From Bacteroidia bacterium (GTDB lineage: Bacteria > Bacteroidota > Bacteroidia > UKL13-3), in the NCBI GenBank assembly GCA_025454975.1, contig JALONK010000054.1, forward strand, positions 1 to 39,506: a stretch of DNA of 39,506 nt. Reading direction: 5' to 3'. Positions 8,489-17,448 of the stretch are shown here, piece by piece. Position 1 is the stretch's first letter. Every line of letters starts with the position of its first letter. Made by a program: the position numbers and the translations under genes. The notes under the pieces are model-generated. The model did no database searches. It was not told where the DNA came from and saw only the letters and a program-made list of their open reading frames with translations.

Positions 8489-8944
8489 TTGTTTCTTTGC
8501 AGTAAATATACAAACAATATCAAACGATTAGAACTTTCTGTTAATTATTCTTTTGATTTCCCTCTTTTCGGGATTGTTGCCAACGAAATGCCACACCGAT
8601 TGGTTTGGTTTTTGAATCAATTAGGACACTTAAATTTTTATCGTGACCATGACTATGAACTTCACTTCGATGAGCAATTATTATCGTTCCCATGTTTTAG
8701 TTTTATTGACGAAGAAAATCATCTCAATTTCACTTTGATTGGAAACAAAGATGATAATCAATGGTTAATACCGGAATATAAACATGTCGACTTTATTATC
8801 GCAGTTCAAGGGGCAATTGATTTTTTTGATGAAGAACACTTTAAACAATTGGTTATGAAATCGAAAGTTGTACAATTAATTTTTTCTGTTGATGTAAACA
8901 AATTAAAATCAAAGAATAACCTAATTCTGCTGCATGAAAGATAA
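8489..8944 (+). CDS. IPExxxVDY family protein of unknown function
   Basis: This is a Bacteroidota-specific small protein of unknown function, recognised by the eponymous motif, here IPEYKHVDF near residues 91-99 of the long reading frame. An early FDFPLFGIVANE block and an acidic middle are also typical. The start is uncertain. The frame has no ATG before the conserved region. TTG at 8489 is a legal start but lies just upstream of a -7-like box (TTTCTTTG, 8492-8499). A start at ATC 8519-8521 would give the family-like N-terminus (M)KRLELSV. I give the TTG coordinates because they are conventional, but the protein may really begin at 8519. The neighbourhood, between acpP (divergent) and pyk (downstream), is one I recall as common for this family. 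Confidence 0.8.
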   Translation: MFLCSKYTNNIKRLELSVNYSFDFPLFGIVANEMPHRLVWFLNQLGHLNFYRDHDYELHFDEQLLSFPCFSFIDEENHLNFTLIGNKDDNQWLIPEYKHVDFIIAVQGAIDFFDEEHFKQLVMKSKVVQLIFSVDVNKLKSKNNLILLHER

Positions 8945-8980
8945 TAAATGTACATTTTACACTTATTCGTTAATATTAAT

Positions 8981-8988
8981 TAGATTTG
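8981..8988 (+). promoter_or_regulatory. -7 element upstream of pyk
   Basis: TAGATTTG is a perfect TAnnTTTG match 54 bp before the pyk start codon. The upstream -33 box is weak. This suggests pyk has its own promoter as well as possible readthrough from the IPExxxVDY gene. Confidence 0.45.
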
Positions 8989-9042
8989 AACAGCATAAAA
9001 ACTAAAAAATTTATTCATTGTAATAGATAAAAAAAACAAAAA

Positions 9043-10476
9043 ATGAAAACAATCAACTTTAATCGCACAAAAATTGTTGCTACCATTGGACCAGCAACCG
9101 CAAGCTACGACATGCTGAAAGCCATTATTGAGGAAGGAGTTGATGTTTGCCGATTAAATTTTTCGCACGGAACTTACGACGACCATAAAAAGGTGATTGA
9201 TAACATTAAACAAGTAAATACTGATTTAAACTCACATGTAAGTATGTTGCTCGACTTACAAGGACCAAAATTACGTGTGGGTGAAATGGAAAATAATAAA
9301 GTTGAACTAGTTACCGGTACCACCATTAAAGTAAGTACAAAACCTGTGCTAGGAACATCAACACATATATCAGTAAAGTTTGAAACCTTGGCTGCTGATG
9401 TTAAACCTGGCGAATTGGTTTTATTAGATGACGGCAAAATTGAATTAGAAGTACTGTCAACTAATGGTATTGATGAAATCCTTTGCAAGGTGAATTTTGG
9501 AGGCGTGTTATCTTCAAAAAAAGGATTCAACCTACCGCATACTAACTTAAGTATTCCGGCGATGACCGAAAAGGATAAGGCAGATTTGCTTTTTGGTATT
9601 GAACAAAAAGTAGATTGGATTGGTTTGAGTTTTGTACGTAAAGCGGAAGATATTATTGAACTAAAAAAAATAATAGATGAGCATGATTGGAAACCACGGG
9701 TTATAGCAAAAATAGAGAAACCTGAAGCACTTGAAAACCTTGATGAAATAATTGCAGTTACTGATGGTGTTATGGTTGCGAGAGGGGACTTGGGTGTGGA
9801 GTTACCCATGCAACAGGTTCCTGTGATTCAAAAACAAATTGTAAAAAAATGTATTCAATCAGGCAAACCTGTAATTATTGCAACACAAATGATGGAGAGC
9901 ATGATTACCAGTGCTTCGCCTACCCGAGCAGAAGTAAATGATATAGCCAATGCTGTTATGGATGGCGCTGATGCTGTAATGTTAAGTGCTGAAACTTCTG
10001 TTGGTGCCTTCCCGATTTTAGCTATCAGACACATGCAGCGCACGATTGCAGAAGCAGAAAAAACAAATGCTCCATTCTATAAAGGAGTTCGTCCAACCGA
10101 AGATTCACCTACGTTTTTAAGTGACGAAATCTGTTTTACAGCAGTAAGGATGAGTGATCACATCAAAGCTGCTGCCATTGTTAGTATGACCTTTAGCGGA
10201 TATACTGCTTACAAAATTTCTTCGTATCGTCCGAAAGCATCAATCTATATTTTCACAGGTAATACCCGCTTGATAAATACGCTTAATTTGGTGTGGGGTA
10301 TTCGCGCTTTTTATTACAAGAGTTTTGAAAGCACCGACCAATCTATTCAAGATGTAAACAATTTATTAAAAGAAAAAGGGTTAGTATCAACCGGTGATTT
10401 AATCATTAATACAGCTAGTATGCCAATTCATGAGCGTACCAGAACAAATGCTATCAAGATTAGCGAAATCGAATAA
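9043..10476 (+). CDS. pyk: Pyruvate kinase
   Basis: The 477-residue glycolytic enzyme converts phosphoenolpyruvate and ADP to pyruvate and ATP. It opens with TKIVATIGPAT and the CRLNFSHG motif, then a B domain (about residues 70-165). The pyruvate kinase active-site signature is around VIAKIEKPEALENLDEI (about 225-241), followed by VARGDLGVELP and IATQMMESM. The C-terminal regulatory domain is complete. Length is normal for bacterial pyruvate kinases. It is a monocistronic-looking gene with a -7 box upstream and a strong terminator downstream, which it shares with the convergent pnp. Confidence 0.97.
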   Translation: MKTINFNRTKIVATIGPATASYDMLKAIIEEGVDVCRLNFSHGTYDDHKKVIDNIKQVNTDLNSHVSMLLDLQGPKLRVGEMENNKVELVTGTTIKVSTKPVLGTSTHISVKFETLAADVKPGELVLLDDGKIELEVLSTNGIDEILCKVNFGGVLSSKKGFNLPHTNLSIPAMTEKDKADLLFGIEQKVDWIGLSFVRKAEDIIELKKIIDEHDWKPRVIAKIEKPEALENLDEIIAVTDGVMVARGDLGVELPMQQVPVIQKQIVKKCIQSGKPVIIATQMMESMITSASPTRAEVNDIANAVMDGADAVMLSAETSVGAFPILAIRHMQRTIAEAEKTNAPFYKGVRPTEDSPTFLSDEICFTAVRMSDHIKAAAIVSMTFSGYTAYKISSYRPKASIYIFTGNTRLINTLNLVWGIRAFYYKSFESTDQSIQDVNNLLKEKGLVSTGDLIINTASMPIHERTRTNAIKISEIE

Positions 10477-10514
10477 TCTTATTTGTTAATAGTTTAGTTT
10501 ATTTATCTTCATTA

Positions 10515-10551
10515 AAAAGCCCCCTTCATCACTGCGATAAAGGGGGCTTTT
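10515..10551. terminator. Bidirectional intrinsic terminator between pyk and pnp
   Basis: A perfect 12-bp stem AAAAGCCCCCTT/AAGGGGGCTTTT (10515-10526 and 10540-10551) closes a 13-nt loop. The A/T tails on both sides let it end transcription in both directions, serving the convergent genes pyk (+) and pnp (-). Confidence 0.92.
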
Positions 10552-10584
10552 ATAGTTTACTAATCTTTAAAGTTATACTCTGCC

Positions 10585-12774
10585 TTATGCCGTAGCATCT
10601 GCAGCGGTTTCACCTTCTGACTTTTGTTCGTTCTTAGGTGCTTCGGCACGTGGAGGACGAGGTAATAAAACTTTACGAGATAATTTATATTTACCTGACT
10701 TCTTATCTACGTCTATTAGTTTAATCTTTATCTCTTCACCTACTTGCAACACACCTTCCATGGTTGCTAATCGGTTCCAACTAATTTCGCTGATGTGTAA
10801 TAACCCTTCTTTTCCCGGCAAAAATTCAACGAATGCTCCAAAATCTACAACCGATTTTACTTTTCCATCATATACTTCTCCAACTACCGGAACAGCTACA
10901 ATACCTTTAATTATGGCAACAGCTTTATTCATACTATCGCCATTAGTTGCAGCAACTTCCACAATGCCTTTATCTCCTACTTCTGTAATGCTAATGGTAG
11001 TTCCTGTATCTTTTTGAATTCCTTGAATAACTTTACCACCCGGCCCAATTACAGCGCCAATAAAATCTTTGTCAATGATTATCGTTTCGATACGAGGTGC
11101 ATGTGGTTTGTAATCGGTATTTGGTGCGCTGATGGTTTTGTTCATTTCATTCATAATGTGCAAACGACCTGCTTTGGCTTGTTTTAAAGCTTCTTCAACC
11201 ATCTCCCATTTCAACCCATTGATTTTAATGTCCATTTGACAAGCGGTAATTCCTTTAGCCGTGCCAACAACTTTAAAATCCATATCACCCAAATGATCTT
11301 CATCACCAAGAATATCTGTTAAAATTGCATACTTACCAGATTTGTCATCAGAAATTAATCCCATGGCAACACCACTAACTGCTCCTGTTATTTTAATACC
11401 GGCATCCATTAATGCAAGTGAGCCTGCGCAAACCGTAGCCATTGATGATGAACCATTCGATTCTAAAATATCACTTACAATTCTTATGGTATATGGGTTT
11501 TGTTCTAATCCGGGCAACACTCTTTTTAATCCGCGTAAGGCTAAATTACCATGACCAATTTCTCTTCTTCCCGGACCTCTGTTGGGTTTTACCTCTCCGG
11601 TTGAAAAAGAAGGGAAATTATAGTGTAACAAAAATTTTGCATAACCGGCATTCATCGGAGCATCTAATAATTGCTCGTCTAACTTAGTACCTAATGTTAC
11701 GGTTGTTAGTGATTGTGTTTCGCCGCGAGTAAATATTGCACTGCCATGGGCAGCAGGTAAATAATCAACCTCTGTCCATATTGGTCTTACTTCATCTAAT
11801 TTACGTCCATCCAAACGGGTGCGATCGTTCAAAATCATTGCCCTTACCGCGTCGTACTCAACATGATGAAAGTATTTATTAATTAAGAACTTATCAGGTT
11901 GAGCTTCGCTACCTTCAGGATAAAATGTTTCAATGTATGATTTACGAATTGCTTTAAAGCCTTCACTTCGCTCATTTTTACCTAAGGCACCTTTAGCAAT
12001 GGCCATCACTTTATCGTAGGCAAATTCGCGAATATGTTGTTCTAAGGCTTCATCACTACGCTCATGATTGTACTCGCGTGCAGGTTTACGACCTCCCAAC
12101 ATTTCACAAAGCTCCCACTGTGCTTTACATTGTTGTTTAATAGCATCATGTGCCAATTTTAAAGCCGCTAACATGTCTTCTTCACTTACTTCCGAGCACT
12201 CGCCTTCCACCATGTTCAAGTCTTTTTCTGTTCCGGCTACTATTAAATCCATATCTGCATTAGCTAATTCATCAATAAATGGATTTAAAACAAATTGTCC
12301 ATTGATGCGTGCAATGCGAACTTCTGAAATAGGTCCATTGAAAGGGATATCACTAACCATTAAAGCTGCTGATGCTGCTAAACCGGCAAGGCAATCAGGC
12401 AACATATTCTTATCAGAAGAAATTAACTGAACCATTACTTGGGTATCAGCATGATAATTTTCCGGAAATAACGGTCGTAAAGCCCTATCAATAATACGGC
12501 TTACCAATACCTCGTAATCACTTAATTTTGCTTCACGCTTGTGAAAACTACCCGGAATGCGACCAACAGCAGCAAACTTCTCTTGGTAATCTACAGTAAG
12601 TGGCATAAAGTCCACATCTTCTTTTGCTTCTTTTGCCGAAACAGCTGTTGCTAATAACATGGTATCACCCATCTTAACTACCACTGCCCCATCGGCCTGA
12701 CGGGCAAGTCGCCCGGTTTCAATTGAGATGGTTTTACCACCAATCTCAAATGTTTTAATTGTTGCTTTACTCAT
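10585..12774 (-). CDS. pnp: Polynucleotide phosphorylase
   Basis: The 729-residue PNPase degrades RNA 3'-5' by phosphorolysis in mRNA turnover. Domains run in the standard order: RNase PH-like domain 1 (from about residue 10), an alpha-helical linker, RNase PH domain 2 with [14 protein letters not shown] and the GRREIGHG motif, a KH domain with the loop [11 protein letters not shown], and a C-terminal S1 domain starting near [15 protein letters not shown]. The end is a short Glu/Ala/Lys-rich tail. Length fits the family. The gene follows rpsO, the order also seen in E. coli, with a terminator-like hairpin between them and a second hairpin just before the start codon. Confidence 0.97.
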   Translation of the reverse strand: MSKATIKTFEIGGKTISIETGRLARQADGAVVVKMGDTMLLATAVSAKEAKEDVDFMPLTVDYQEKFAAVGRIPGSFHKREAKLSDYEVLVSRIIDRALRPLFPENYHADTQVMVQLISSDKNMLPDCLAGLAASAALMVSDIPFNGPISEVRIARINGQFVLNPFIDELANADMDLIVAGTEKDLNMVEGECSEVSEEDMLAALKLAHDAIKQQCKAQWELCEMLGGRKPAREYNHERSDEALEQHIREFAYDKVMAIAKGALGKNERSEGFKAIRKSYIETFYPEGSEAQPDKFLINKYFHHVEYDAVRAMILNDRTRLDGRKLDEVRPIWTEVDYLPAAHGSAIFTRGETQSLTTVTLGTKLDEQLLDAPMNAGYAKFLLHYNFPSFSTGEVKPNRGPGRREIGHGNLALRGLKRVLPGLEQNPYTIRIVSDILESNGSSSMATVCAGSLALMDAGIKITGAVSGVAMGLISDDKSGKYAILTDILGDEDHLGDMDFKVVGTAKGITACQMDIKINGLKWEMVEEALKQAKAGRLHIMNEMNKTISAPNTDYKPHAPRIETIIIDKDFIGAVIGPGGKVIQGIQKDTGTTISITEVGDKGIVEVAATNGDSMNKAVAIIKGIVAVPVVGEVYDGKVKSVVDFGAFVEFLPGKEGLLHISEISWNRLATMEGVLQVGEEIKIKLIDVDKKSGKYKLSRKVLLPRPPRAEAPKNEQKSEGETAADATA

Positions 12775-12788
12775 TTTGTTTCTTGTTT

Positions 12789-12807
12789 TACAAGGCCAAT
12801 CCTTGTA
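12789..12807 (-). promoter_or_regulatory. Perfect hairpin in the pnp 5' leader
   Basis: TACAAGG and CCTTGTA form a 7-bp perfect stem around a 5-nt loop, 14 nt upstream of the pnp start codon. No T-run follows on the minus strand, so it is not a terminator. A structure in the leader could affect pnp translation or stability. In E. coli, pnp autoregulates through a leader hairpin; whether this one is equivalent is inference. Confidence 0.45.
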
Positions 12808-12861
12808 GTGTTTATGTTATTTCTCTTATTTTCTATTTCCGGATTATTGTTTTAAAACAAC

Positions 12862-12891
12862 AAAAGCAGGGAACAATGTTACCCTGCTTTT
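12862..12891 (-). terminator. Intrinsic terminator after rpsO
   Basis: A perfect 10-bp stem AAAAGCAGGG/CCCTGCTTTT (12862-12871 and 12882-12891) closes a 10-nt loop. On the minus strand it lies 74 bp after the rpsO stop and before pnp. I see no clear promoter between it and pnp, so partial readthrough may feed pnp. Confidence 0.85.
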
Positions 12892-12965
12892 AATTACATG
12901 TTATAATAAGCATGTTAGGTATATTACCCAAGCCTACTATAGTAACCGTTTCATCAAACATTTGA

Positions 12966-13241
12966 TTACTTACGGATTTCAAGTTCTTTGATAATCGCCC
13001 TGTAACGGAAGATATCATTTTTCATTAAATAGTCTAACAGAGCGCGTCTTTTACCTACTAATTTCACAAGGCTCAACTCAGCAGAATAATCTTTCTTATT
13101 TTGCTTTAAGTGACCCGTAATGTGATTAATACGGTGAGTAAATAATGCGATCTGACTCTCAGCTGAGCCTGTGTCGGTTTTCGACTTGGCTTTACCGTAC
13201 TTTTCGAAGATTTCTTGTTTCTCTTCAGTGGTCAAATACAT
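12966..13241 (-). CDS. rpsO: Ribosomal protein S15
   Basis: The 91-residue basic protein binds 16S rRNA in the central domain of the small subunit. The S15 signature is plain: DTGSAESQIALFTHRI (residues 23-38), then a HLKQNKKDYS stretch, and LVKLVGKRRALLDYL near residues 59-73. The length is one or two residues above the typical 89. It starts with ATG 33 bp after the best promoter in the window and ends before a strong terminator, with pnp further downstream. Confidence 0.97.
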   Translation of the reverse strand: MYLTTEEKQEIFEKYGKAKSKTDTGSAESQIALFTHRINHITGHLKQNKKDYSAELSLVKLVGKRRALLDYLMKNDIFRYRAIIKELEIRK

Positions 13242-13274
13242 AATTATATGTTTTAAATGTTAATAAATGAACGG

Positions 13275-13305
13275 CAAAGGTATTCAAATCTTTGATACTT
13301 ACAAA
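13275..13305 (-). promoter_or_regulatory. Consensus promoter of rpsO
   Basis: On the minus strand, TTTG (13302-13305), a 19-bp spacer and TACCTTTG (13275-13282) match the Bacteroidota housekeeping consensus exactly. The remaining 13306-13536 intergenic stretch is AT-rich, and I see no further feature in it. Confidence 0.75.
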
Positions 13306-13536
13306 TGGTTTTCAGCCATAATAGCTTCTATGTTAAATATTCACTCAACAAAAGTATTATTTATAAATTGGTATTTTAAGCGGTGTTGATCCGGTATGGC
13401 TTTACCCAAATGGTATTTTTATACATTAAACTATCGGGTACATTAAATAAGTGTAACAACTTCGTTTTTTACCAAGTTATTAAACTTATGATAATTTAAT
13501 TATACAATTTATAATAATATTTTCAGAAATTGCAGC

Positions 13537-13929
13537 ATGCAAAAACATAGCAAAAACCATATTGGAAACAATATTCGTATTTTGCGTGTAACGGCAGGAT
13601 TGTCTCAAGCTGAGTTGGGCGAACGCATCGGTAAAACAAGAGGTATGATTTCTCATATAGAAGTATTTGGGAAAGTAAATCATCGCACACTTGTAAGTAT
13701 TGCTGAAGCACTTCAAACAACGGTGGAAAACATACAGACATTTACCCCATCCCAGCCGGTAGTTACAGCTAATCAGGCTACCAATCAATCCGACCAATCC
13801 ACGCATTATGCGAACGACCATCAATACCTAAAACGTGAAATTTCGTTGTTAGAAGAATTAGTTACCTACCAAAAAAGAATTATTCATTTGTTAGAGCAAA
13901 AATTAGAAACTGAACATCAACGAACTTGA
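13537..13929 (+). CDS. XRE-family HTH regulator with C-terminal coiled coil
   Basis: The 130-residue protein has a Cro/C1-type helix-turn-helix at about residues 10-66 (NNIRILRVTAGLSQAELGER, then KTRGMISHIE and LVSIAEALQTTVENI). A Gln/Ser/Thr-rich linker follows, then a heptad-like helix (about residues 98-126, LKREISLLEELVTYQKRII) that probably dimerises it. No ligand-binding or protease domain is present. It stands alone, divergent from rpsO and convergent with the TonB receptor. I see no antitoxin partner or phage gene nearby, so its target is unknown. The ATG follows an AT-rich region without a good -7 match. Confidence 0.85.
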   Translation: MQKHSKNHIGNNIRILRVTAGLSQAELGERIGKTRGMISHIEVFGKVNHRTLVSIAEALQTTVENIQTFTPSQPVVTANQATNQSDQSTHYANDHQYLKREISLLEELVTYQKRIIHLLEQKLETEHQRT

Positions 13930-13984
13930 TAAACATCAATAGATAAGTTTTAAATAAATAATTTGTTAGCACAGATTTAATTAA

Positions 13985-16405
13985 CTAAAAATTAAACCTG
14001 CAGGCTGTTATAATATTTCTGCCGGGTGCAACAATGCCCCAACTGTAAGGTCGGTATCTTTCATCAAGTATGTTTTCGATACCTGCTTGCAATTGCATAT
14101 GTTTAGTAACCTTTACTTGCAGCTTAGCATTTAAGGTTAACCAAGCCGGAGCGTATGGATTTCCATTGGCATCTTTAGCATAAATAAAAGTTTTTAGTCG
14201 CTCTTCTTGATTTAATTGTTGATAGCTTACTTCGGCGCTGCTAATGGTGTAGAATTGTACCATAATAAATTTACCTCGGTAAGTTAATTTAGTGGTTAAC
14301 ATTGCCGGTGCAGCATGTCGTAATGAACTTTCTGTTTCATTCGTCATTTGCTCATTACCTTTTTGCCATACATATTGAGTAGAAAAATATAATTGCTTAA
14401 ACAGTTTGGTTTCTATTCTGGCTTGCCATCCAAACACATAAGCATAAGCTGCATTTTGAATAGCATACGACTTAAGCATTACCCCACTTACATTTACACT
14501 ATCAGAGCCATTAACTTTAAAGGGTCGAAGCACCAACACATGATCTAATATGGTATAAAAAGCAGACGCCTCAAATTGAAGTAACTCTTTTATACCATAC
14601 GCAAGTTTTCCTTCACCACTGTAGGCATATTCTGCATTCAAGTTGGTGTTCGGAACTACAACTCCTCCATTTAAATTCTCAAAAAACTTGCCTAAATCAT
14701 CAATATTAGGCGATCGAAAAGCAGTTGAAATCCCCCCGGCAATAATTAATCTTTTCGATAATTGATAAGTAATTCCAACATTACCGGTAATATTGGCATT
14801 ATTACTTGAGAACTTGTTTTGATTGAGTGTTGTAAAATTTTTATTCTTAGAAAAATCAACATCAACACCATAATAAGTTATACGTGCCCCGGTTTGAATG
14901 TTTAATTTAGAAGTTGGGCTAAATTGATAGGCAAAATAAGCGCCTGCCGTATACCAATTTCCTTGCGGATAACGATCGGCTGCATCAATTGATGTATTCG
15001 TATTGATAAGGACAGCCGTACCTTCCGATTTAACTGTATTTAGCACACCTTCAACCCCATAAAAGAATTGATGGTTGCGCACTAATTTTATAAAATCTGA
15101 ATTTAAACTGAAGGCATTTACTTGCTCAAGTTGGGTTCGTAATCGAAAACGATTAGCACCACTAAAAGGACGGTCAATTCTACTTTCCTCAAATTGTTGA
15201 AAGCCTGCTTTTATCGCTGCCTTGGAAAATAGTTTAAGGTTTTTATTAATGGTAATATTAACTTGATGCATCGTCCATTTTTGAGGCCCATAATTCCAAA
15301 CTGCTGAAGAAGGATTACCATTAGGCTGTTGTTCAATAAGTCTATCGTACCTGGCATAAGCACCGGTTTGTGAGTGATGAAATGAATACTCGGTAAGAAC
15401 ATGTTTATGGGGTTTGATTAATAATTTAAACAACATACTTTGTTGATTATAGGCTGTTGGACGTTGAATATCAGGATTGTTATTTTGTACAATCCTATCA
15501 CCGGAATCAGTTTGTTGCACATAAAAATTTCTTCTGTATTCATTGTTGCCTCTGCTTCCCATTCTTAAATCATCAAATTCATTATTTGTAACAGAAAACA
15601 ACATTGCCCATTTTTGTCTGGCAACTTGTACATCCGCATGCAAGGTTTGTTCTTGGTTTGCCGACGAAAAACGATAGGCCGCTTTTCCATAAACCTCTGT
15701 TTTATCAGTGATACTTAACCTGGTCATTAACGTTTGAAAACTCATTACACCACCAATAGCATCACTTCCATATATAACGGAGCCCGGACCAAATACAATT
15801 TCTGCTTTTTCAACAGTAAAAGGATCAAGGGATATAATTTGCTGTAAATTACCTGCCCTGAAAATAGCAGTATTCATCCTGATTCCATCAATTGAATATA
15901 ATAACCTGTTTGTTGCAAAACCTCTTATCATCGGGCTCCCTCCGCCTAATTGACTTTTCTGAATAAATACTTCACCGGTTTGACCCAATAAATCGGCCGA
16001 TGTTTGCGGATTAAAAAAACTAATTTCACGAGCAGAAATGGTTGAAATTGTCTTGGGGATATTTGCATGCAATTGGCTCCACCTATTGGCTGAAATAACT
16101 ACTTCATCCAAGGTATTAATGGCAGGCTTTAACCTTATAATATAATCTGACTTTTCGAGTTGTAATTTGTTAAAGTGCGTTTTTAAATATCCATTAGAAA
16201 TTAATGTGTAGGAATGAGAATTATCAATTTCACCTAAATGCACCTGCCCCTTATTGTTGGTGCTATAATTTATTTTATTACTGTCATTAACAACATACAC
16301 ATTTGCTATTGGTTCGTCCGTTAAAGCATCTTTCACCGTAACTATTTGGGCAAATGATGTAATGTTAGAAATAGAAAAGAGAAAAAATATGAAAAAAAAC
16401 CTCAT
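13985..16405 (-). CDS. TonB-dependent outer-membrane receptor with N-terminal carboxypeptidase-D-like domain
   Basis: The 806-residue outer-membrane receptor has a signal peptide (about residues 1-19, ending SFAQ), a CarboxypepD-regulatory-like beta-sandwich (about 20-95), and a TonB plug (about 110-225) containing GGGSPMIRGFATNRLLYSIDG and the VEKAEIVFGPGSVIYGSDAIGG block. The 22-strand beta-barrel ends with a terminal Phe, as usual for BamA substrates. A FRSPN segment and a following NTNLNAEY near residues 560-585 recall the FRAP/NPNL boxes of heme and hemoglobin receptors. A heme or metal-complex substrate is therefore possible, but I cannot prove it. It lies 9 bp behind the DUF2279 gene in one operon. 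No SusD partner is present, so it is not a glycan-type SusCD pair. Confidence 0.9.
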   Translation of the reverse strand: MRFFFIFFLFSISNITSFAQIVTVKDALTDEPIANVYVVNDSNKINYSTNNKGQVHLGEIDNSHSYTLISNGYLKTHFNKLQLEKSDYIIRLKPAINTLDEVVISANRWSQLHANIPKTISTISAREISFFNPQTSADLLGQTGEVFIQKSQLGGGSPMIRGFATNRLLYSIDGIRMNTAIFRAGNLQQIISLDPFTVEKAEIVFGPGSVIYGSDAIGGVMSFQTLMTRLSITDKTEVYGKAAYRFSSANQEQTLHADVQVARQKWAMLFSVTNNEFDDLRMGSRGNNEYRRNFYVQQTDSGDRIVQNNNPDIQRPTAYNQQSMLFKLLIKPHKHVLTEYSFHHSQTGAYARYDRLIEQQPNGNPSSAVWNYGPQKWTMHQVNITINKNLKLFSKAAIKAGFQQFEESRIDRPFSGANRFRLRTQLEQVNAFSLNSDFIKLVRNHQFFYGVEGVLNTVKSEGTAVLINTNTSIDAADRYPQGNWYTAGAYFAYQFSPTSKLNIQTGARITYYGVDVDFSKNKNFTTLNQNKFSSNNANITGNVGITYQLSKRLIIAGGISTAFRSPNIDDLGKFFENLNGGVVVPNTNLNAEYAYSGEGKLAYGIKELLQFEASAFYTILDHVLVLRPFKVNGSDSVNVSGVMLKSYAIQNAAYAYVFGWQARIETKLFKQLYFSTQYVWQKGNEQMTNETESSLRHAAPAMLTTKLTYRGKFIMVQFYTISSAEVSYQQLNQEERLKTFIYAKDANGNPYAPAWLTLNAKLQVKVTKHMQLQAGIENILDERYRPYSWGIVAPGRNIITACRFNF

Positions 16406-16414
16406 CAGAAACAG

Positions 16415-17317
16415 TTATAGATAAAATGGATACCACTTAGTGCCGGGTGCAAAACGAACTGTTGGCATCGGTAGTTTGATACAATTTAAAGAATAACTAA
16501 GCACACGATTAAACGTTGTTCTCTGTTTGATAATTTTACGCCAATCTACATCAATACTTAAATAAAATTCTTCTCGTCCTTTTCCCTTGTTCTCTTCCAA
16601 GTTTACTCCTTTATAATAATAATTTAGTGTTTCATCAGTACCCCAACCGCCCGCTATCGTTAAAAAATCCGGCCAAATTTTTTCAATTCTGCTTCCTTTA
16701 GGCAACCAATCATTAACCGAAACCGATAACCAGTAGGTTTGATTCATATAGTCATCAATCAGTTGAGCATAAGGAAACTGCTGATAATAATAATCATGAT
16801 GCCTATAATAACTCATTTTAAAAGTTATGGCTTTTGTTTTTGGATAATAGTGTTGCAACAATGGGATACAACTTCCTAAAGTTCCCGCTCCCCAATCGCC
16901 CAAACTAAAACCATAAGTGGGTGCAAACGCATCTTTTAATTCAATAAAAGTTTGAATTACATTACCAGCGGCGGCGGCATACCAAATTGAACGTTTTTTA
17001 GGAACTCCCGCCCAAATAAATGCAGCATCAAATAGCTCCGCAGTGATCATGCCACCAAAAAAATGACCGGTTTTATCTAGATTACGTGCATAACGATAAT
17101 CCATATCCCAATCTATTTTAAATGAAGTTTTATCCTCATTCCACCAAACATTTTGCAAATAATAATAAGTGCCTGCGAGGGTTAAGGTTGTAGCACCGGC
17201 AACCATGTATAATCTGGTTTTATTAACCTTTGTAGTGTCTGATGCCTGAACAACACACATACGGCTAACCACCAAAATTAAAAAAAATATTGTTCGATAT
17301 GTTTTCCGTTTCACCAT
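16415..17317 (-). CDS. DUF2279 family envelope protein
   Basis: The 300-residue protein begins with a hydrophobic signal segment (about residues 8-26) and a short second hydrophobic stretch (about 37-52). The conserved core, with YARNLDKTGHFFGGMI near residues 75-90, then VIQTFIELKDAF and GFSLGDWGAGTLG near residues 120-148, is typical of DUF2279/YfiM-like periplasmic or outer-membrane-associated proteins. Their function is unknown. The gene starts with ATG (followed by GTG) and precedes the TonB receptor by 9 bp, so the two are co-expressed and may act together at the outer membrane. A TATACTTG sequence just before the ATG is one mismatch from a -7 box. Confidence 0.8.
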   Translation of the reverse strand: MVKRKTYRTIFFLILVVSRMCVVQASDTTKVNKTRLYMVAGATTLTLAGTYYYLQNVWWNEDKTSFKIDWDMDYRYARNLDKTGHFFGGMITAELFDAAFIWAGVPKKRSIWYAAAAGNVIQTFIELKDAFAPTYGFSLGDWGAGTLGSCIPLLQHYYPKTKAITFKMSYYRHHDYYYQQFPYAQLIDDYMNQTYWLSVSVNDWLPKGSRIEKIWPDFLTIAGGWGTDETLNYYYKGVNLEENKGKGREEFYLSIDVDWRKIIKQRTTFNRVLSYSLNCIKLPMPTVRFAPGTKWYPFYL

Positions 17318-17448
17318 TCAAGTATACTCAATTTAAAAGAAAGTTAAATAACCTCATCATCAAATCAATATAAAGTTTACCCAGATAAAACCGATTAAAA
17401 TCTAATCATTTTTAAGTAATAACTTACTTCGTAAAAAACACTTTAAAC

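Noticed and set aside
9174-9809. 211-residue minus-strand frame
   Set aside because: It is the antisense shadow of pyruvate kinase.
12935-12944. 10-bp palindrome TACTATAGTA downstream of rpsO
   Set aside because: Short palindromes are expected by chance in sequence this AT-rich, and no paired site was found.
13486-13824. Minus-strand frames over the XRE regulator
   Set aside because: The plus-strand frame has a clear helix-turn-helix; the antisense frames have no motif and no promoter.
13537-13929. XRE gene as antitoxin or phage regulator
   Set aside because: No toxin-sized partner, integrase or phage gene adjoins it.
13976-13996. TTTAATT/AATTAAA inverted repeat as a terminator of the XRE gene
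   Set aside because: The stem is made only of A and T and overlaps the end of the receptor gene, so it is weak evidence.
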